Made by a program: the position numbers and the translations under genes | The notes under the pieces: model-generated | The model's input: only the letters and a program-made list of their open reading frames with translations | The model's database searches: none | Told to the model about the DNA's origin: nothing | Shown: positions 26,707-36,340 of the stretch, piece by piece | How the letters are laid out: the number at the start of each line of letters is the position of its first letter | How positions within the stretch are numbered: the stretch's first letter is position 1 | DNA from: Flavivirga algicola | GTDB taxonomy: Bacteria > Bacteroidota > Bacteroidia > Flavobacteriales > Flavobacteriaceae | Assembly (NCBI RefSeq): GCF_012910715.1 | Contig: NZ_JABBHF010000003.1 | Span: forward strand, 124,001 to 188,000 | Reading direction: 5' to 3' | DNA: 64,000 nt

Positions 26707-27885
26707 CTACTTAAAAGCATTCAATCCCGTCACATCTAATCCAGTAATTAATAAATGAATATCGTGGGTACCTTCATAAGTAATCACACTTTCAAGATTC
26801 ATCATATGACGCATAATGCTATATTCTCCCGTAATACCCATGCCGCCAAGTATTTGTCTGGCCTCTCGTGCAATATTAATGGCCATGTCTACATTATTGC
26901 GTTTTGCCATGGATATTTGTGCTGAGGTTGCTTTACCATCGTTACGTAAAACACCAAGTCGCCAGGTTAATAATTGGGCTTTGGTAATTTCGGTAATCAT
27001 TTCTGCCAATTTTTTTTGCTGTAATTGAAACTGACCAATAGGTTTTCCAAATTGCATACGTTCTTTGCTATACCGAAGCGCTGTATCATAACAATCCATA
27101 GCAGCACCAATAGCGCCCCAGGCAATACCATAACGTGCGGAGTCTAGACATCCTAACGGGGCACCAAGTCCAGATTTGTTAGGTAGTACGTTCTCTTTAG
27201 GCACTTTTACATTGTCAAAAATAAGTTCGCCAGTAGCAGAAGCTCGTAAAGACCATTTATTGTGAGTTTCTGGCGTTGTAAAACCTTCCATACCACGCTC
27301 TACGATTAAACCATGAATACGTCCTTCCTCATTTTTTGCCCAAACAACAGCCACTTGTGCAAATGGGGCGTTGCTAATCCACATTTTGGCACCATTTAAA
27401 AGATAGTGGTCACCCATATCCTTAAAGTTTGTCATCATACCTCCCGGATTACTTCCATGATCGGGTTCGGTTAGACCAAAACAGCCAATCCATTCGCCGC
27501 TTGCTAATTTTGGCAGGTATTTTTGACGTTGTTCTTCGTTGCCATATTTCCAGATGGGGTACATAACCAAAGAAGACTGTACCGAAGCTGTACTTCTAAC
27601 CCCAGAGTCGCCACGTTCTATTTCCTGCATGATTAAACCATAAGAAATTTGGTCTAATCCTGCACCCCCATATTCCATAGGGATATAAGGACCAAAAGCA
27701 CCTATTTCTGCTAATCCGTTAATAATTTGTGTTGGAAATTCTGCTTTTTGTGCATAATCTTCAATAATCGGGGAGATTTCACGTTTAACCCATTCGCGGG
27801 CAGCATCACGCACTAATTTATGTTCGTCTGTAAGTAGCTCATCAAGGTTATAATAGTCTGGAGCTTCGAATAAGTCTGGTCGCAT
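26707..27885 (-). CDS. Acyl-CoA dehydrogenase, glutaryl-CoA dehydrogenase-like
   Basis: 392 residues, full length. FAD/substrate motifs include CFGLTEPDHGSNPGGM near residue 140 and MWISNAPFAQVAVVWA near 168. The catalytic Glu is in VITYEGTHDIHLLITG near residue 370, the pattern of glutaryl-CoA dehydrogenases. These oxidise and decarboxylate glutaryl-CoA to crotonyl-CoA in lysine and tryptophan breakdown, passing electrons to ETF. It is a single gene here with no other lysine-degradation genes alongside, so a different acyl-CoA substrate is possible. Confidence 0.93.
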   Translation of the reverse strand: MRPDLFEAPDYYNLDELLTDEHKLVRDAAREWVKREISPIIEDYAQKAEFPTQIINGLAEIGAFGPYIPMEYGGAGLDQISYGLIMQEIERGDSGVRSTASVQSSLVMYPIWKYGNEEQRQKYLPKLASGEWIGCFGLTEPDHGSNPGGMMTNFKDMGDHYLLNGAKMWISNAPFAQVAVVWAKNEEGRIHGLIVERGMEGFTTPETHNKWSLRASATGELIFDNVKVPKENVLPNKSGLGAPLGCLDSARYGIAWGAIGAAMDCYDTALRYSKERMQFGKPIGQFQLQQKKLAEMITEITKAQLLTWRLGVLRNDGKATSAQISMAKRNNVDMAINIAREARQILGGMGITGEYSIMRHMMNLESVITYEGTHDIHLLITGLDVTGLNAFK

Positions 27886-27994
27886 AAAAACTAAATTTAA
27901 GTCTGTTTTAAAATAAAATTATTAATAAAAAAGCTATTTTTTTGTTAAATCAATATTTTAAAGACTCAAATTTAATTAATTCCTACCGATTCGA

Positions 27995-28738
27995 TTACAT
28001 TTTTAGATAAAAATCTTTGGTAAGATTTGTGTAATCTTTAGTGTACTCGTGTCTCGATGTTTCAATAACAAGACTATCTATTTTTTTTTCACTTTCTCGA
28101 AAAGAGAATTCGATCAAACTTCGTTTAATTTCAGAAACTGGAGTTCCTTTTACATGCAGTATTCTATTTGGGATAAGTTTAAATTTTGAAGCTAAATTAA
28201 TGAGTTTTTCTTCCTCTTTAAATGGAATGATCACAGAAAATATACCATTTTTAGATAACAATTTTGAGACACTTTCAATTAAATGATCAAAAGGCATAGC
28301 GTCTTGAAATCTTGCTGTTTTTCGAGCATTAGACATTGGTTTTTCCCCTTTTGAGAGAAACGGCAAAGCCTGAGAAGGGGAGTAAAAAGGCGGGTTAGAA
28401 ATGATGAGATCGTAGTTGTCATCTATTTCATCAACAAATTCTTCAAGTGCAGCATGGTAGCAAAACAAGCGGTCTCCCCAGGGTGATTGTTCAAAATTAT
28501 CAACACATTGCTCGTAAGCTTGATCATCAATTTCTATGGCATCAATAATTTCTGCATGACTTCGTTGTGCTAACATAAGCGACAAAATACCTGTGCCAGC
28601 TCCGATATCAAGTATAGAGAACGGGTGGGTTTCAATAGATGTCCAAGCACCAAGTAAAACACTGTCGGTGCCAATTTTCATGGCGCATTGTTCCTGATTT
28701 ATCTCAAATTGTTTGAAAACAAAAGGCTTTTTAGACAT
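27995..28738 (-). CDS. trmN6: tRNA1(Val) (adenine(37)-N6)-methyltransferase
   Basis: 247 residues, matching the YfiC/TrmN6 group that methylates A37 of tRNA-Val. SAM-binding motif I is ILDIGAGTGILSLMLAQR near residue 41, and the N6-adenine motif is ISNPPFYSP near 112. The opening FKQFEINQEQCAMKIGTDSVLLGAW is typical of the family. It stands alone, divergent from the small helical protein downstream at 28891. Confidence 0.88.
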   Translation of the reverse strand: MSKKPFVFKQFEINQEQCAMKIGTDSVLLGAWTSIETHPFSILDIGAGTGILSLMLAQRSHAEIIDAIEIDDQAYEQCVDNFEQSPWGDRLFCYHAALEEFVDEIDDNYDLIISNPPFYSPSQALPFLSKGEKPMSNARKTARFQDAMPFDHLIESVSKLLSKNGIFSVIIPFKEEEKLINLASKFKLIPNRILHVKGTPVSEIKRSLIEFSFRESEKKIDSLVIETSRHEYTKDYTNLTKDFYLKM

Positions 28739-28890
28739 GAAATGATGTTTGAAATTTATGGCAATAGTATAAAATAAAAAAATGAGATGACGGAAAAAAT
28801 CTTAAAATTATATTAAAATTAATACTAAAGATATCCGTTTGTTTTATAATTTACGTATATAAAAATAATGGCTTATATTGTATTAAAAAA

Positions 28891-29340
28891 ATGAAAAAAG
28901 AAAATAAAATTTTAGTAAAGTTAAATGACGTGTTTTTAATGAATGAAGCCATCGAAAAAGTCTATACGAAAGCTTGCGAAAAAGTTTCTAATATAGATGT
29001 AAAGGCCGTTTTAAAAGAAAAAAGTTTAGAGCGATATAACTTTGGTAAAATGTTGCAAAATGAGATAAAAAAACTTGATGCCAATGCCAAAGAGGATATC
29101 ATGTCAAGAAGGATATACCAACTTTATATGAAGAGTTTTAGTAATTTATTAAGGATGGAAAACCATAGTGATTTGTTAAATGCGATCTGTAAAATTGAGT
29201 TATTATGTTTAGAAAAATATAATGAATTACTTAGAGAAATTAATCTGTCTTTATCACTTTGCAGATTATTGATAAAGCAACAGGATAATATTCAATACGG
29301 AGTACGTTCAATAAAAAAAGAATTGATTGTTGCCGATTAA
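28891..29340 (+). CDS. Four-helix-bundle protein, DUF2383/PA2169-like
   Basis: 149 residues, all helical by composition, with no signal peptide. The spacing of helices (LNDVFLMNEAIEKVYTKACE, FGKMLQNEIKKL, LLNAICKIELLCLEKYNELL) resembles the ferritin-like DUF2383 bundles of Bacteroidota. Four Cys are present, but the acidic/His pairs of an iron-binding ferritin centre are not obvious. The function is unknown, and stress-related roles reported for relatives are only suggestive. Confidence 0.6.
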   Translation: MKKENKILVKLNDVFLMNEAIEKVYTKACEKVSNIDVKAVLKEKSLERYNFGKMLQNEIKKLDANAKEDIMSRRIYQLYMKSFSNLLRMENHSDLLNAICKIELLCLEKYNELLREINLSLSLCRLLIKQQDNIQYGVRSIKKELIVAD

Positions 29341-29361
29341 TTTTTTAATATCAAATATCTT

Positions 29362-29907
29362 CTATAGATATAAGTCGATTAACCCTTCTGGTGTTTCTAC
29401 CAAAATAGTCTTATTTTCTCTATCCACCTTAACTATAAATTCATCATTCATAGGAATTAAAATTTCAGTGCCGTTTCGATCTATTTCAAAAAGCGCTTGA
29501 GCGGTAGAATCGTTTATGGCTTTTATAGTTCCTACTTTTCCACGATTTACATCTTCAACCGAAAAACCAATAACTTCGTGGAAATAAAACTTATTGCCTT
29601 CGAGTTTAGGGAGCATATCGAGTGGTAAGTATAAATCACTTTTCATTATAGCATCTGCATCAGCTTCCTCATCAATATCTTCAAATTTAATGCGGAGTAA
29701 TTCTGATTTATGAAGTTGCGAGCGTTCAATAAAAAAAGGAACAAGGTTATTTCTTAAGTTTAAGAAAATAGCATCCAAGTTCTCATAAAGTTCTGGCTGA
29801 TCTGTGTCAAGTTTGGCTAAAACTTCTCCTTTAAAGCTATATTTTTTTACAATTTTACCTAGGTAAAAGCAATCTTCTTTTCGCATGACAAATGATTTTT
29901 TTATCAT
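29362..29907 (-). CDS. rimM: Ribosome maturation factor RimM
   Basis: 181 residues, normal for RimM, which binds S19 and helps 30S assembly. The N-terminal beta-barrel begins with CFYLGKIVKKYSFKGEVLAKLDT, and a PRC-barrel follows from EVIGFSVEDVNRGKVGTI to ILVETPEGLIDLYL. It lies downstream of rpsP as in many bacteria, but the 155-bp interval holds a terminator and a repeat, so rimM may be partly uncoupled from rpsP. Confidence 0.95.
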   Translation of the reverse strand: MIKKSFVMRKEDCFYLGKIVKKYSFKGEVLAKLDTDQPELYENLDAIFLNLRNNLVPFFIERSQLHKSELLRIKFEDIDEEADADAIMKSDLYLPLDMLPKLEGNKFYFHEVIGFSVEDVNRGKVGTIKAINDSTAQALFEIDRNGTEILIPMNDEFIVKVDRENKTILVETPEGLIDLYL

Positions 29908-29917
29908 TCCCGTGAAA

Positions 29918-30010
29918 ACGAGAACCTTTCTAAGTTTATCCTGGTAAACTTATGAGATTTCCACATTCGTGGGAATTATTTAATCAAACTTGGAAACGTT
30001 TGATTAAATA
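29918..30010 (-). repeat. Cluster of palindromes between rpsP and rimM (REP-like)
   Basis: Three adjacent inverted repeats are visible: TAAGTTTA/TAAACTTA (29931-29938 and 29945-29952), TATTTAATCAAAC/GTTTGATTAAATA (29977-29989 and 29998-30010), and the outer pair TTCCCGTGAAAACG/CGTGGGAA around 29928-29975. On the minus strand the run between ATTCCCAC and CACGGGAAT looks like an interspersed flavobacterial repeat. It could stabilise the rpsP end or modulate rimM. Confidence 0.55.
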
Positions 30011-30015
30011 AAAAA

Positions 30016-30037
30016 ACTCCGATAAAAATATCGGAGT
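30016..30037 (-). terminator. Terminator after rpsP
   Basis: ACTCCGATA, loop AAAA and TATCGGAGT form a perfect 9-bp stem 25 bp after the rpsP stop, with an A-rich left flank giving the U-tract on the minus strand. Read-through would be needed for rimM unless it has its own promoter. Confidence 0.8.
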
Positions 30038-30061
30038 TTAAAAGTATAAAAAATTCTTTTT

Positions 30062-30580
30062 TTATTCTTCTTCTTTTGAAGCTTCTGCTTCGGCAGCAGG
30101 GGCCTCTTCTTCAGCAACTTCCTCTTCAACAACAGGAGCAGCTGCAGCAATACGAGCTTCATTGGCAGCTTTTTCAGCTTCAAGAGCTTTTGCTTTGGCA
30201 TCAGCATCCGCTTTAGCGACATCATTCGCTTTAGCACTAACTTTACTAGCTTTTTCTTCCAACCAAGCATTAAACTTCGCTTCAGCTTGTTCTTCAGTTA
30301 AGGCTCCTTTTCTAACACCACCTGCAAGGTGATTTTTAAGTAAAGCGCCTTTGTAAGATAAAATAGCTTTGGCTGTATCAGTTGGCTGTGCACCATTCTG
30401 TAACCATTGTACCGCACCATCAATATTTAATTCTATGGTTGCTGGGTTTGTGTTTGGATTGTAAGCACCTAATTTTTCTAGGTATTTACCATCTCTTTTT
30501 GAACGTGCATCTGCTGCTACGATCCAGTAGTAAGGTTTTCCTTTTTTACCGTGTCTTTGTAATCTAATCTTTACTGGCAT
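30062..30580 (-). CDS. rpsP: 30S ribosomal protein S16
   Basis: 172 residues. The first 80 are canonical S16 (PVKIRLQRHGKKGKPYYWI, DGKYLEKLGAYNP). The remaining half is an Ala/Glu/Lys-rich tail ending in PAAEAEASKEEE, an extension I know from Bacteroidota S16 proteins and likely disordered or helical on the ribosome surface. The promoter lies 48-76 bp upstream and a terminator follows. A long overlapping Leu/Lys-rich frame in the same region is an artefact of the repetitive tail. Confidence 0.96.
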   Translation of the reverse strand: MPVKIRLQRHGKKGKPYYWIVAADARSKRDGKYLEKLGAYNPNTNPATIELNIDGAVQWLQNGAQPTDTAKAILSYKGALLKNHLAGGVRKGALTEEQAEAKFNAWLEEKASKVSAKANDVAKADADAKAKALEAEKAANEARIAAAAPVVEEEVAEEEAPAAEAEASKEEE

Positions 30581-30627
30581 AATAATTAATTATTTGAGGT
30601 TCTCGACCTCGGTTATTAATAAGGGCG

Positions 30628-30656
30628 CAAAGATACTATATTTTTTTAATTATCAA
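30628..30656 (-). promoter_or_regulatory. Promoter of rpsP
   Basis: On the minus strand TTG (30654-30656) is followed after 18 bp by TATCTTTG (30628-30635), a near-ideal Bacteroidota promoter. Transcription would start about 40 bp before the rpsP ATG. Confidence 0.6.
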
Positions 30657-30691
30657 TGCTATATTTTGATTAGAAATTATGCAAAAATGTA

Positions 30692-31753
30692 TTAAAATAA
30701 TAGACAAACTGGAGCTGGCAAATTTGTTGCGTGTAAGAAAGTAAGTTTTCCCGATTTGTTGTTTATCTTAAACACACTAATATTGTTACTCTTTTTATTT
30801 GCTACTAAAAGAAATTTGCCAGTTGGGTCCAATGTAAAGTTTCGTGGCCAATCCCCATGAACACTTATGTTTTGAATTTTTTTAACAGTGCCATCAGACA
30901 AGTTTCTTTTAAAAACAGCAATAGAATTTTCACCACGGTTGGAGCCGTATAAAAAGCGTTCGTCTTTGGATAAATGAATGTCGGCACATTTGTTTTTGCC
31001 TTTATAATTTTCATCAAGAGTAGAATCGAAATCTATATTTTTAAAACCATCCTCGGTCCTTTTTATTGAAGTTATGGAACCGCCATATTCATTAATGATG
31101 TAAATAAACTGACCATCTTTGCTTAATTCAAAGTGACGAGGCCCAGGGTTGCCTTCCATCTCAATGAAAAAATGACGTATAAATTCATCAGAAGAATCTT
31201 TTAGCTTATATTGGTAAAACATATTCCTTCCTAAATCAGCGACAAATAAGTCATCTTTAAAAAACTTGGCAGAATGTGCATGTGACTTTTCATTTAAAGA
31301 ATTATGATTGAAAATCTGGTAAGCTTCTTTTAGGCTGCCATCTTCATTGATAGGATAAATAGATACGGTGCCCCCAGTATAATTGGAAACAACAATTTTA
31401 TTACCACTTTCATTTATCGAAATATGACAAGGCCCTTTGCCATTGCTTCGTACTCTTGTTAATAGTGATAAAGTACCATCGTTATTGATTTTATACGATG
31501 ATGCGAACCCGTTTTCACTTTGATTCACCGAATATAAATATTTTTTATCTGGAGAATACGCTAAAAAAGAAGGGTTGTCTATGTTTATAGCAAGCTGTTT
31601 GTTGCTTAAATTACCATTTTCTGTATTGAATTCCAGTTGGTAAATACCCTCACTGTCGCCTTGGGTGTATGTACCAACATATAAATGGATGTTTTGAGCT
31701 TGGATATTAAAAAGAATAAAAGTGAAACCGAGAAGTAATAATTTAATTTTCAT
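30692..31753 (-). CDS. Lactonase-family beta-propeller protein (6-phosphogluconolactonase-like), secreted
   Basis: 353 residues. A signal peptide (MKIKLLLLGFTFILFNIQAQ) precedes a seven-bladed propeller with repeated blades such as LYVGTYTQGDSEGIYQLEF, KYLYSVNQSE, ISINESGNKIVVSNYTGG and GKFLLVANKKSNNISVFKI. GPCHISINE and GPRHFELS are the His/Asn-bearing blade motifs of this lactonase family. Cytoplasmic Pgl acts in the pentose phosphate route, but a signal peptide argues for a periplasmic sugar-lactone role. Single gene, divergent from dnaE. Confidence 0.88.
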   Translation of the reverse strand: MKIKLLLLGFTFILFNIQAQNIHLYVGTYTQGDSEGIYQLEFNTENGNLSNKQLAINIDNPSFLAYSPDKKYLYSVNQSENGFASSYKINNDGTLSLLTRVRSNGKGPCHISINESGNKIVVSNYTGGTVSIYPINEDGSLKEAYQIFNHNSLNEKSHAHSAKFFKDDLFVADLGRNMFYQYKLKDSSDEFIRHFFIEMEGNPGPRHFELSKDGQFIYIINEYGGSITSIKRTEDGFKNIDFDSTLDENYKGKNKCADIHLSKDERFLYGSNRGENSIAVFKRNLSDGTVKKIQNISVHGDWPRNFTLDPTGKFLLVANKKSNNISVFKINNKSGKLTFLHATNLPAPVCLLF

Positions 31754-31909
31754 ATAAATAAAGGATAAAAAATGCTTTCAAAAATAATACAATTAAAATT
31801 AAGGTTCTTTTGTTTAAAACTCTTTATAACTTCACTTTAAAAAAGTATTATTTCTATGTATTTTTATAAGCTATTAATTTCTCTCTTTTTGGGAGGCTAA
31901 GAGCAGCTT

Positions 31910-34900
31910 ATGTACTTAATTTTCGATACAGAAACTACTGGATTACCTAAACGATGGGATGCGCCTATTACAGATGTTGATAATTGGCCTAGGTGTATTC
32001 AAATTGCATGGCAGCTGCACGATGCCATGGGAAATTGTATCGATCACCAAGATTATTTAGTACAACCAGAAGGGTTTAATATTCCATATGACGCGGAGAA
32101 AGTTCATGGTATTTCAACAGAATTAGCTCAGGAACAAGGTATTCCGTTAGCTGAGGTCTTAGAAAAATTTAATGATGCCTTAAGTAAAACCAAATTTGTT
32201 GTCGGACAAAATGTGAAGTTCGATTTAAACATTATGGGCGCCGAATTTGTTCGTGGAGATGTTTCAAATCCATTACAGGAATTACCTGTTTTAGATACCT
32301 GTACAGAACATACGGCAAGTTTATGTCAGATCCCTGGTGGTCGTGGTGGTAAATTTAAGTTACCAACACTTACAGAATTACATGAATTTTTATTTAAAGT
32401 GCCTTTTGCCGAAGCCCATAATGCCACGGCCGATGTTGAGGCAACGACACGTTGCTTTTTTGAGCTGATTCGTTTAGGAGAATACACCAAAGAGCAGCTC
32501 GATGTAGAACCTGATTATTTTCAGAACTTTAATGAAGCCAATCCAAAAGAGATTGAGCTTATAAATTTAAAGCATGTTAACCTTAAAAAGGAAAGTGCTA
32601 AAATTCGTGAGCGCATTAATAGCCTTAAACAAGACACGGTTTCTACTGAAGATATAGAGCGAAATATATCCGATTTGGCAGATGCTGGTTTTGTGCACCT
32701 TCATAATCATTCGCAGTTTTCTGTATTGCAATCAACTATGAGTGTTGGTGATATTGTGGCTGCCGCTGCCTCTCATAATATGTCTGCTGTAGCGCTTACC
32801 GATCACGCCAATATGATGGGGGCATTTCATTTTATAAATGCTGTTAACAAACAAAATAATAGTATAAAAGCGCTTTTAGAGGAGGCTGAAGCTAAAGGAG
32901 AAGTTTCAGAAAAACAATTGATAAAACCAATTGTGGGGTGTGAGTTTTTTGTTTGTGAAAACCATCAAGATAAATCAAGAAAAGATAATGGGTATCAAGT
33001 TGTATTGATAGCTAAAAACAAAAATGGTTATCATAATCTGGCAAAATTATCGTCCCACGCCTTTGTTAACGGTTTTTATTATGTGCCTAGAATAGATAAA
33101 AAACTTATTCAGGAATATAAGGAAGATATTATAGTACTTACTGGTAACTTATATGGTGAAGTACCAAGTAAAGTCCTTAATATTGGAGAGAAACAAGCTG
33201 AAGAAGCGCTGTTATGGTGGAAAAATGAGTTTGGAGATGATTTGTATGTGGAAATTATGCGTCATAATCAGGAAGATGAAAATCGCGTTAATACAACCCT
33301 GATAGCATTAGCAAAAAAACATGATGTAAAATTAGTCGCAACGAATAACACATATTACCAAAAGAAAGACGATGCGAACGCACATGATATTTTACTATGT
33401 GTAAAAGATGGAGAGAAGCAGGCTACTCCCATAGGTAGAGGAAGAGGCTACCGTTATGGATTGCCTAACCAAGAGTATTATTTTAAGTCTTCTGAAGAAA
33501 TGAAACAATTGTTTCAAGATCAGCCAGAAGCCATTTTAAATATTAAGGAGGTTGTAGATAAAATTGAAGGGTTTCAACTAGCGAGAGATGTCCTTTTACC
33601 TGCCTTTGATATCCCCGATGAGTTTAAGCATGAAGAAGATTTAATAGATGGGGGTAAGCGCGGTGAGAATGCCTATTTACGTCATTTAACCTATGAAGGA
33701 GCAAAAAAACGTTATGGTGACCCTCTCTCTGAAGATGTTATTGAGCGTCTTGATTTCGAATTAAGTGTTATCGAAAACACGGGATATCCAGGATATTTTT
33801 TAATTGTTGAAGATTTTATTCGTGAAGCCCGAAACATGGATGTATCTGTAGGGCCAGGGCGTGGATCTGCTGCTGGGTCGGTAGCTGCTTATTGTTTGTG
33901 GATTACCAACATTGATCCTATGAAATACGATTTGCTTTTTGAGCGTTTTTTAAATCCAGATCGTATTAGTATGCCCGATATTGATATTGATTTTGATGAT
34001 GAAGGACGAAGTCGTGTCATGGACTATGTTATTGAAAAATATGGTGCTAATCAAGTAGCTCAGATTATTACTTATGGAACCATGGCCGCTAAATCTTCTA
34101 TTCGCGATACGGCTCGTGTTTTGGATTTACCGCTTTTTGATGCCGATAGAATTGCGAAGTTAATTCCAACCATGTCTAAACTGAACAAGATTTTTGGTTT
34201 AGATGAAAAAGAATTAGGTAAAAAGTTTCGTGCTGAAGACTTAGAAAAAGTGAATCAGCTTTTAAATATTTCAGAAGGATCAGATTTAGAGGCAGAAACG
34301 GTTAATACGGCAAGAGCTTTGGAAGGTTCGGTAAGAAATACTGGTATCCATGCCTGTGGGGTTATAATAACTCCCGATGATATCACCAAGTTTGTCCCTG
34401 TATCTGTGGCTAAAGATTCCGATTTATATGTCACACAGTTTGATAATTCGGTTGTTGAAGATGCTGGTTTGTTAAAAATGGATTTTTTAGGGTTGAAGAC
34501 GTTGACTTTAATAAAAGATACCGTTAAAATAGTAAAAGCAAAACATGATATTTTACTAGATCCAGAGACATTCCCTTTAGATGACCAAAAGACGTATGAA
34601 TTATTCCAGCGAGGTGAAACTGTTGGTGTGTTCCAATATGAATCTCCTGGGATGCAAAAACACCTTAGAGATTTAAAACCTACCGTTTTTGAAGATCTAA
34701 TTGCCATGAATGCTTTGTACCGACCAGGGCCTATGGAATACATTCCAAGTTTTGTTAGGAGAAAACATGGTGATGAAGATATTGAGTACGATTTGCCAGC
34801 CATGGAGGAGTACTTGAAAGAAACATACGGAATTACGGTTTACCAAGAGCAGGTGATGTTGTTGTCTCAAAAATTAGCTGGTTTTACAAAAGGTGAAGCC

Positions 34901-36298
34901 GATGTATTACGTAAGGCGATGGGGAAAAAGCAAATTGCGGTATTGGATAAAATGAAACCAAAGTTTGTTGAGCAGGCGAGTGCAAATGGGCATGATGCTA
35001 AAATTTTGGAAAAAGTTTGGAAAGATTGGGAAGCCTTTGCGAGTTATGCCTTTAATAAATCTCACTCTACATGCTATGCTTGGATTGCCTATCAAACGGC
35101 CTATTTAAAAGCCCATTATCCTGCGGAATATATGGCGGCGGTTCTATCTAACAATATGAACGATATTAAACAGGTGACCTTCTTTATGGAAGAATGTAAA
35201 CGTATGAAATTGGATGTATTGGGTCCAGATGTTAACGAATCGTATTATAAGTTTTCTGTAAATCAGGATAATGCGGTACGTTTTGGTATGGGAGCTATTA
35301 AAGGTGTTGGTCATGGAGCTGTAATGACTATTGTCGAAAAAAGAAAAGAGGATGGCCCCTATAAATCTATTTTCGATTTGGCAAAACGAATCGATTTAAG
35401 GGCTGCAAATAAAAAGGCTTTCGAAAATTTAGCTTTAGCTGGCGGGTTCGATTGTTTTGGAAATACGCATCGCGCTCAGTATTTTCATAAAGAAGGAGAT
35501 GATATCACTTTTTTAGAAAAAGCAGTTAAGTATGGTAGTAAGCACCAAGAAAATGAGAACTCATCTCAAGTGAGTTTGTTTGGAGCAACGAGCGAGGTGC
35601 AAATAGCAGAACCCCAAGTACCACCATGTGAAGAATGGGGAACTATGGAGAAATTGGCCCAAGAACGTGAGGTTGTAGGGGTTTATATTTCTGGTCATCC
35701 GTTAGACGATTTTAAAACCGAAATGAAAACGTTTTGTAACGGTACCATTGCCATGTTCAATAATCTGGAGCCTTATGTTAATAGAGAAATTGTTTTTGGA
35801 GGTGTCGTCACCGATGTGCAACACCGTGTAAGCAAGCAAGGAAAAGGCTGGGGGCTTTTTACTGTTGAAGATTATACTGATAGTTTTGAGTTTAGGATTT
35901 TTGGTGAAGAATATTTAAAATTCAGGCATTTTTTAATGAAGAACAATTTTGTGTTTATTAAATCATTTATCCGGGAAGGATGGGTTAATAAAGACACAGG
36001 AAAAAAGAGCGATCCAAGGTTGCAGTTCAATAGTTTTCAGCTGCTGCATGATGTTATGGAAAATTATGCTAAAAAACTATCCATCCAACTTAATATTAGA
36101 GATCTGAAAGAAGAAAACATTCTGCATTTAAAAGAATTGTTGCAAATGCACCCTGGAAACCAGGCGTTAAATTTTGTGGTGTATGACAACAAGGAGCAAA
36201 TAAAACTACAAATGCCAAGTAGACGACAAAAAGTTAAAGTATCCCAAGAGTTGCTTAGTGAACTTGAGAGTCGGGATGTGTTATTTAAGTTGAACTGA
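31910..36298 (+). CDS. dnaE: DNA polymerase III alpha subunit with N-terminal 3'-5' exonuclease domain
   Basis: 1462 residues, the replicative polymerase. Residues 1-190 are a DnaQ-type exonuclease with all DEDDh motifs visible: FDTETTGLP, VVGQNVKFDLNI and HNATADVEATT. The PHP domain follows near residue 265 (VHLHNHSQFSVLQ, LTDHANMMG). The polymerase core has GPGRGSAAGSVAAYC near 650 and the catalytic PDIDIDFDDEG near 688. A helix-hairpin-helix region, an OB domain near 1290 (IVFGGVVTDVQHRVSKQGKG) and a C-terminal tail complete it. Fusing proofreading to DnaE removes the need for a separate epsilon subunit in this complex. It is transcribed alone. Confidence 0.96.
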   Translation: MYLIFDTETTGLPKRWDAPITDVDNWPRCIQIAWQLHDAMGNCIDHQDYLVQPEGFNIPYDAEKVHGISTELAQEQGIPLAEVLEKFNDALSKTKFVVGQNVKFDLNIMGAEFVRGDVSNPLQELPVLDTCTEHTASLCQIPGGRGGKFKLPTLTELHEFLFKVPFAEAHNATADVEATTRCFFELIRLGEYTKEQLDVEPDYFQNFNEANPKEIELINLKHVNLKKESAKIRERINSLKQDTVSTEDIERNISDLADAGFVHLHNHSQFSVLQSTMSVGDIVAAAASHNMSAVALTDHANMMGAFHFINAVNKQNNSIKALLEEAEAKGEVSEKQLIKPIVGCEFFVCENHQDKSRKDNGYQVVLIAKNKNGYHNLAKLSSHAFVNGFYYVPRIDKKLIQEYKEDIIVLTGNLYGEVPSKVLNIGEKQAEEALLWWKNEFGDDLYVEIMRHNQEDENRVNTTLIALAKKHDVKLVATNNTYYQKKDDANAHDILLCVKDGEKQATPIGRGRGYRYGLPNQEYYFKSSEEMKQLFQDQPEAILNIKEVVDKIEGFQLARDVLLPAFDIPDEFKHEEDLIDGGKRGENAYLRHLTYEGAKKRYGDPLSEDVIERLDFELSVIENTGYPGYFLIVEDFIREARNMDVSVGPGRGSAAGSVAAYCLWITNIDPMKYDLLFERFLNPDRISMPDIDIDFDDEGRSRVMDYVIEKYGANQVAQIITYGTMAAKSSIRDTARVLDLPLFDADRIAKLIPTMSKLNKIFGLDEKELGKKFRAEDLEKVNQLLNISEGSDLEAETVNTARALEGSVRNTGIHACGVIITPDDITKFVPVSVAKDSDLYVTQFDNSVVEDAGLLKMDFLGLKTLTLIKDTVKIVKAKHDILLDPETFPLDDQKTYELFQRGETVGVFQYESPGMQKHLRDLKPTVFEDLIAMNALYRPGPMEYIPSFVRRKHGDEDIEYDLPAMEEYLKETYGITVYQEQVMLLSQKLAGFTKGEADVLRKAMGKKQIAVLDKMKPKFVEQASANGHDAKILEKVWKDWEAFASYAFNKSHSTCYAWIAYQTAYLKAHYPAEYMAAVLSNNMNDIKQVTFFMEECKRMKLDVLGPDVNESYYKFSVNQDNAVRFGMGAIKGVGHGAVMTIVEKRKEDGPYKSIFDLAKRIDLRAANKKAFENLALAGGFDCFGNTHRAQYFHKEGDDITFLEKAVKYGSKHQENENSSQVSLFGATSEVQIAEPQVPPCEEWGTMEKLAQEREVVGVYISGHPLDDFKTEMKTFCNGTIAMFNNLEPYVNREIVFGGVVTDVQHRVSKQGKGWGLFTVEDYTDSFEFRIFGEEYLKFRHFLMKNNFVFIKSFIREGWVNKDTGKKSDPRLQFNSFQLLHDVMENYAKKLSIQLNIRDLKEENILHLKELLQMHPGNQALNFVVYDNKEQIKLQMPSRRQKVKVSQELLSELESRDVLFKLN

Positions 36299-36340
36299 TA
36301 AACCTTGCATGCAATGAGTTTGTCAAAATGAAGGAATCTC

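Noticed and set aside
30004-30270. 88-codon Leu/Lys-rich frame overlapping rpsP
   Set aside because: Alternative frame of the Ala/Glu/Lys-rich S16 tail; composition follows from the repetitive codons.
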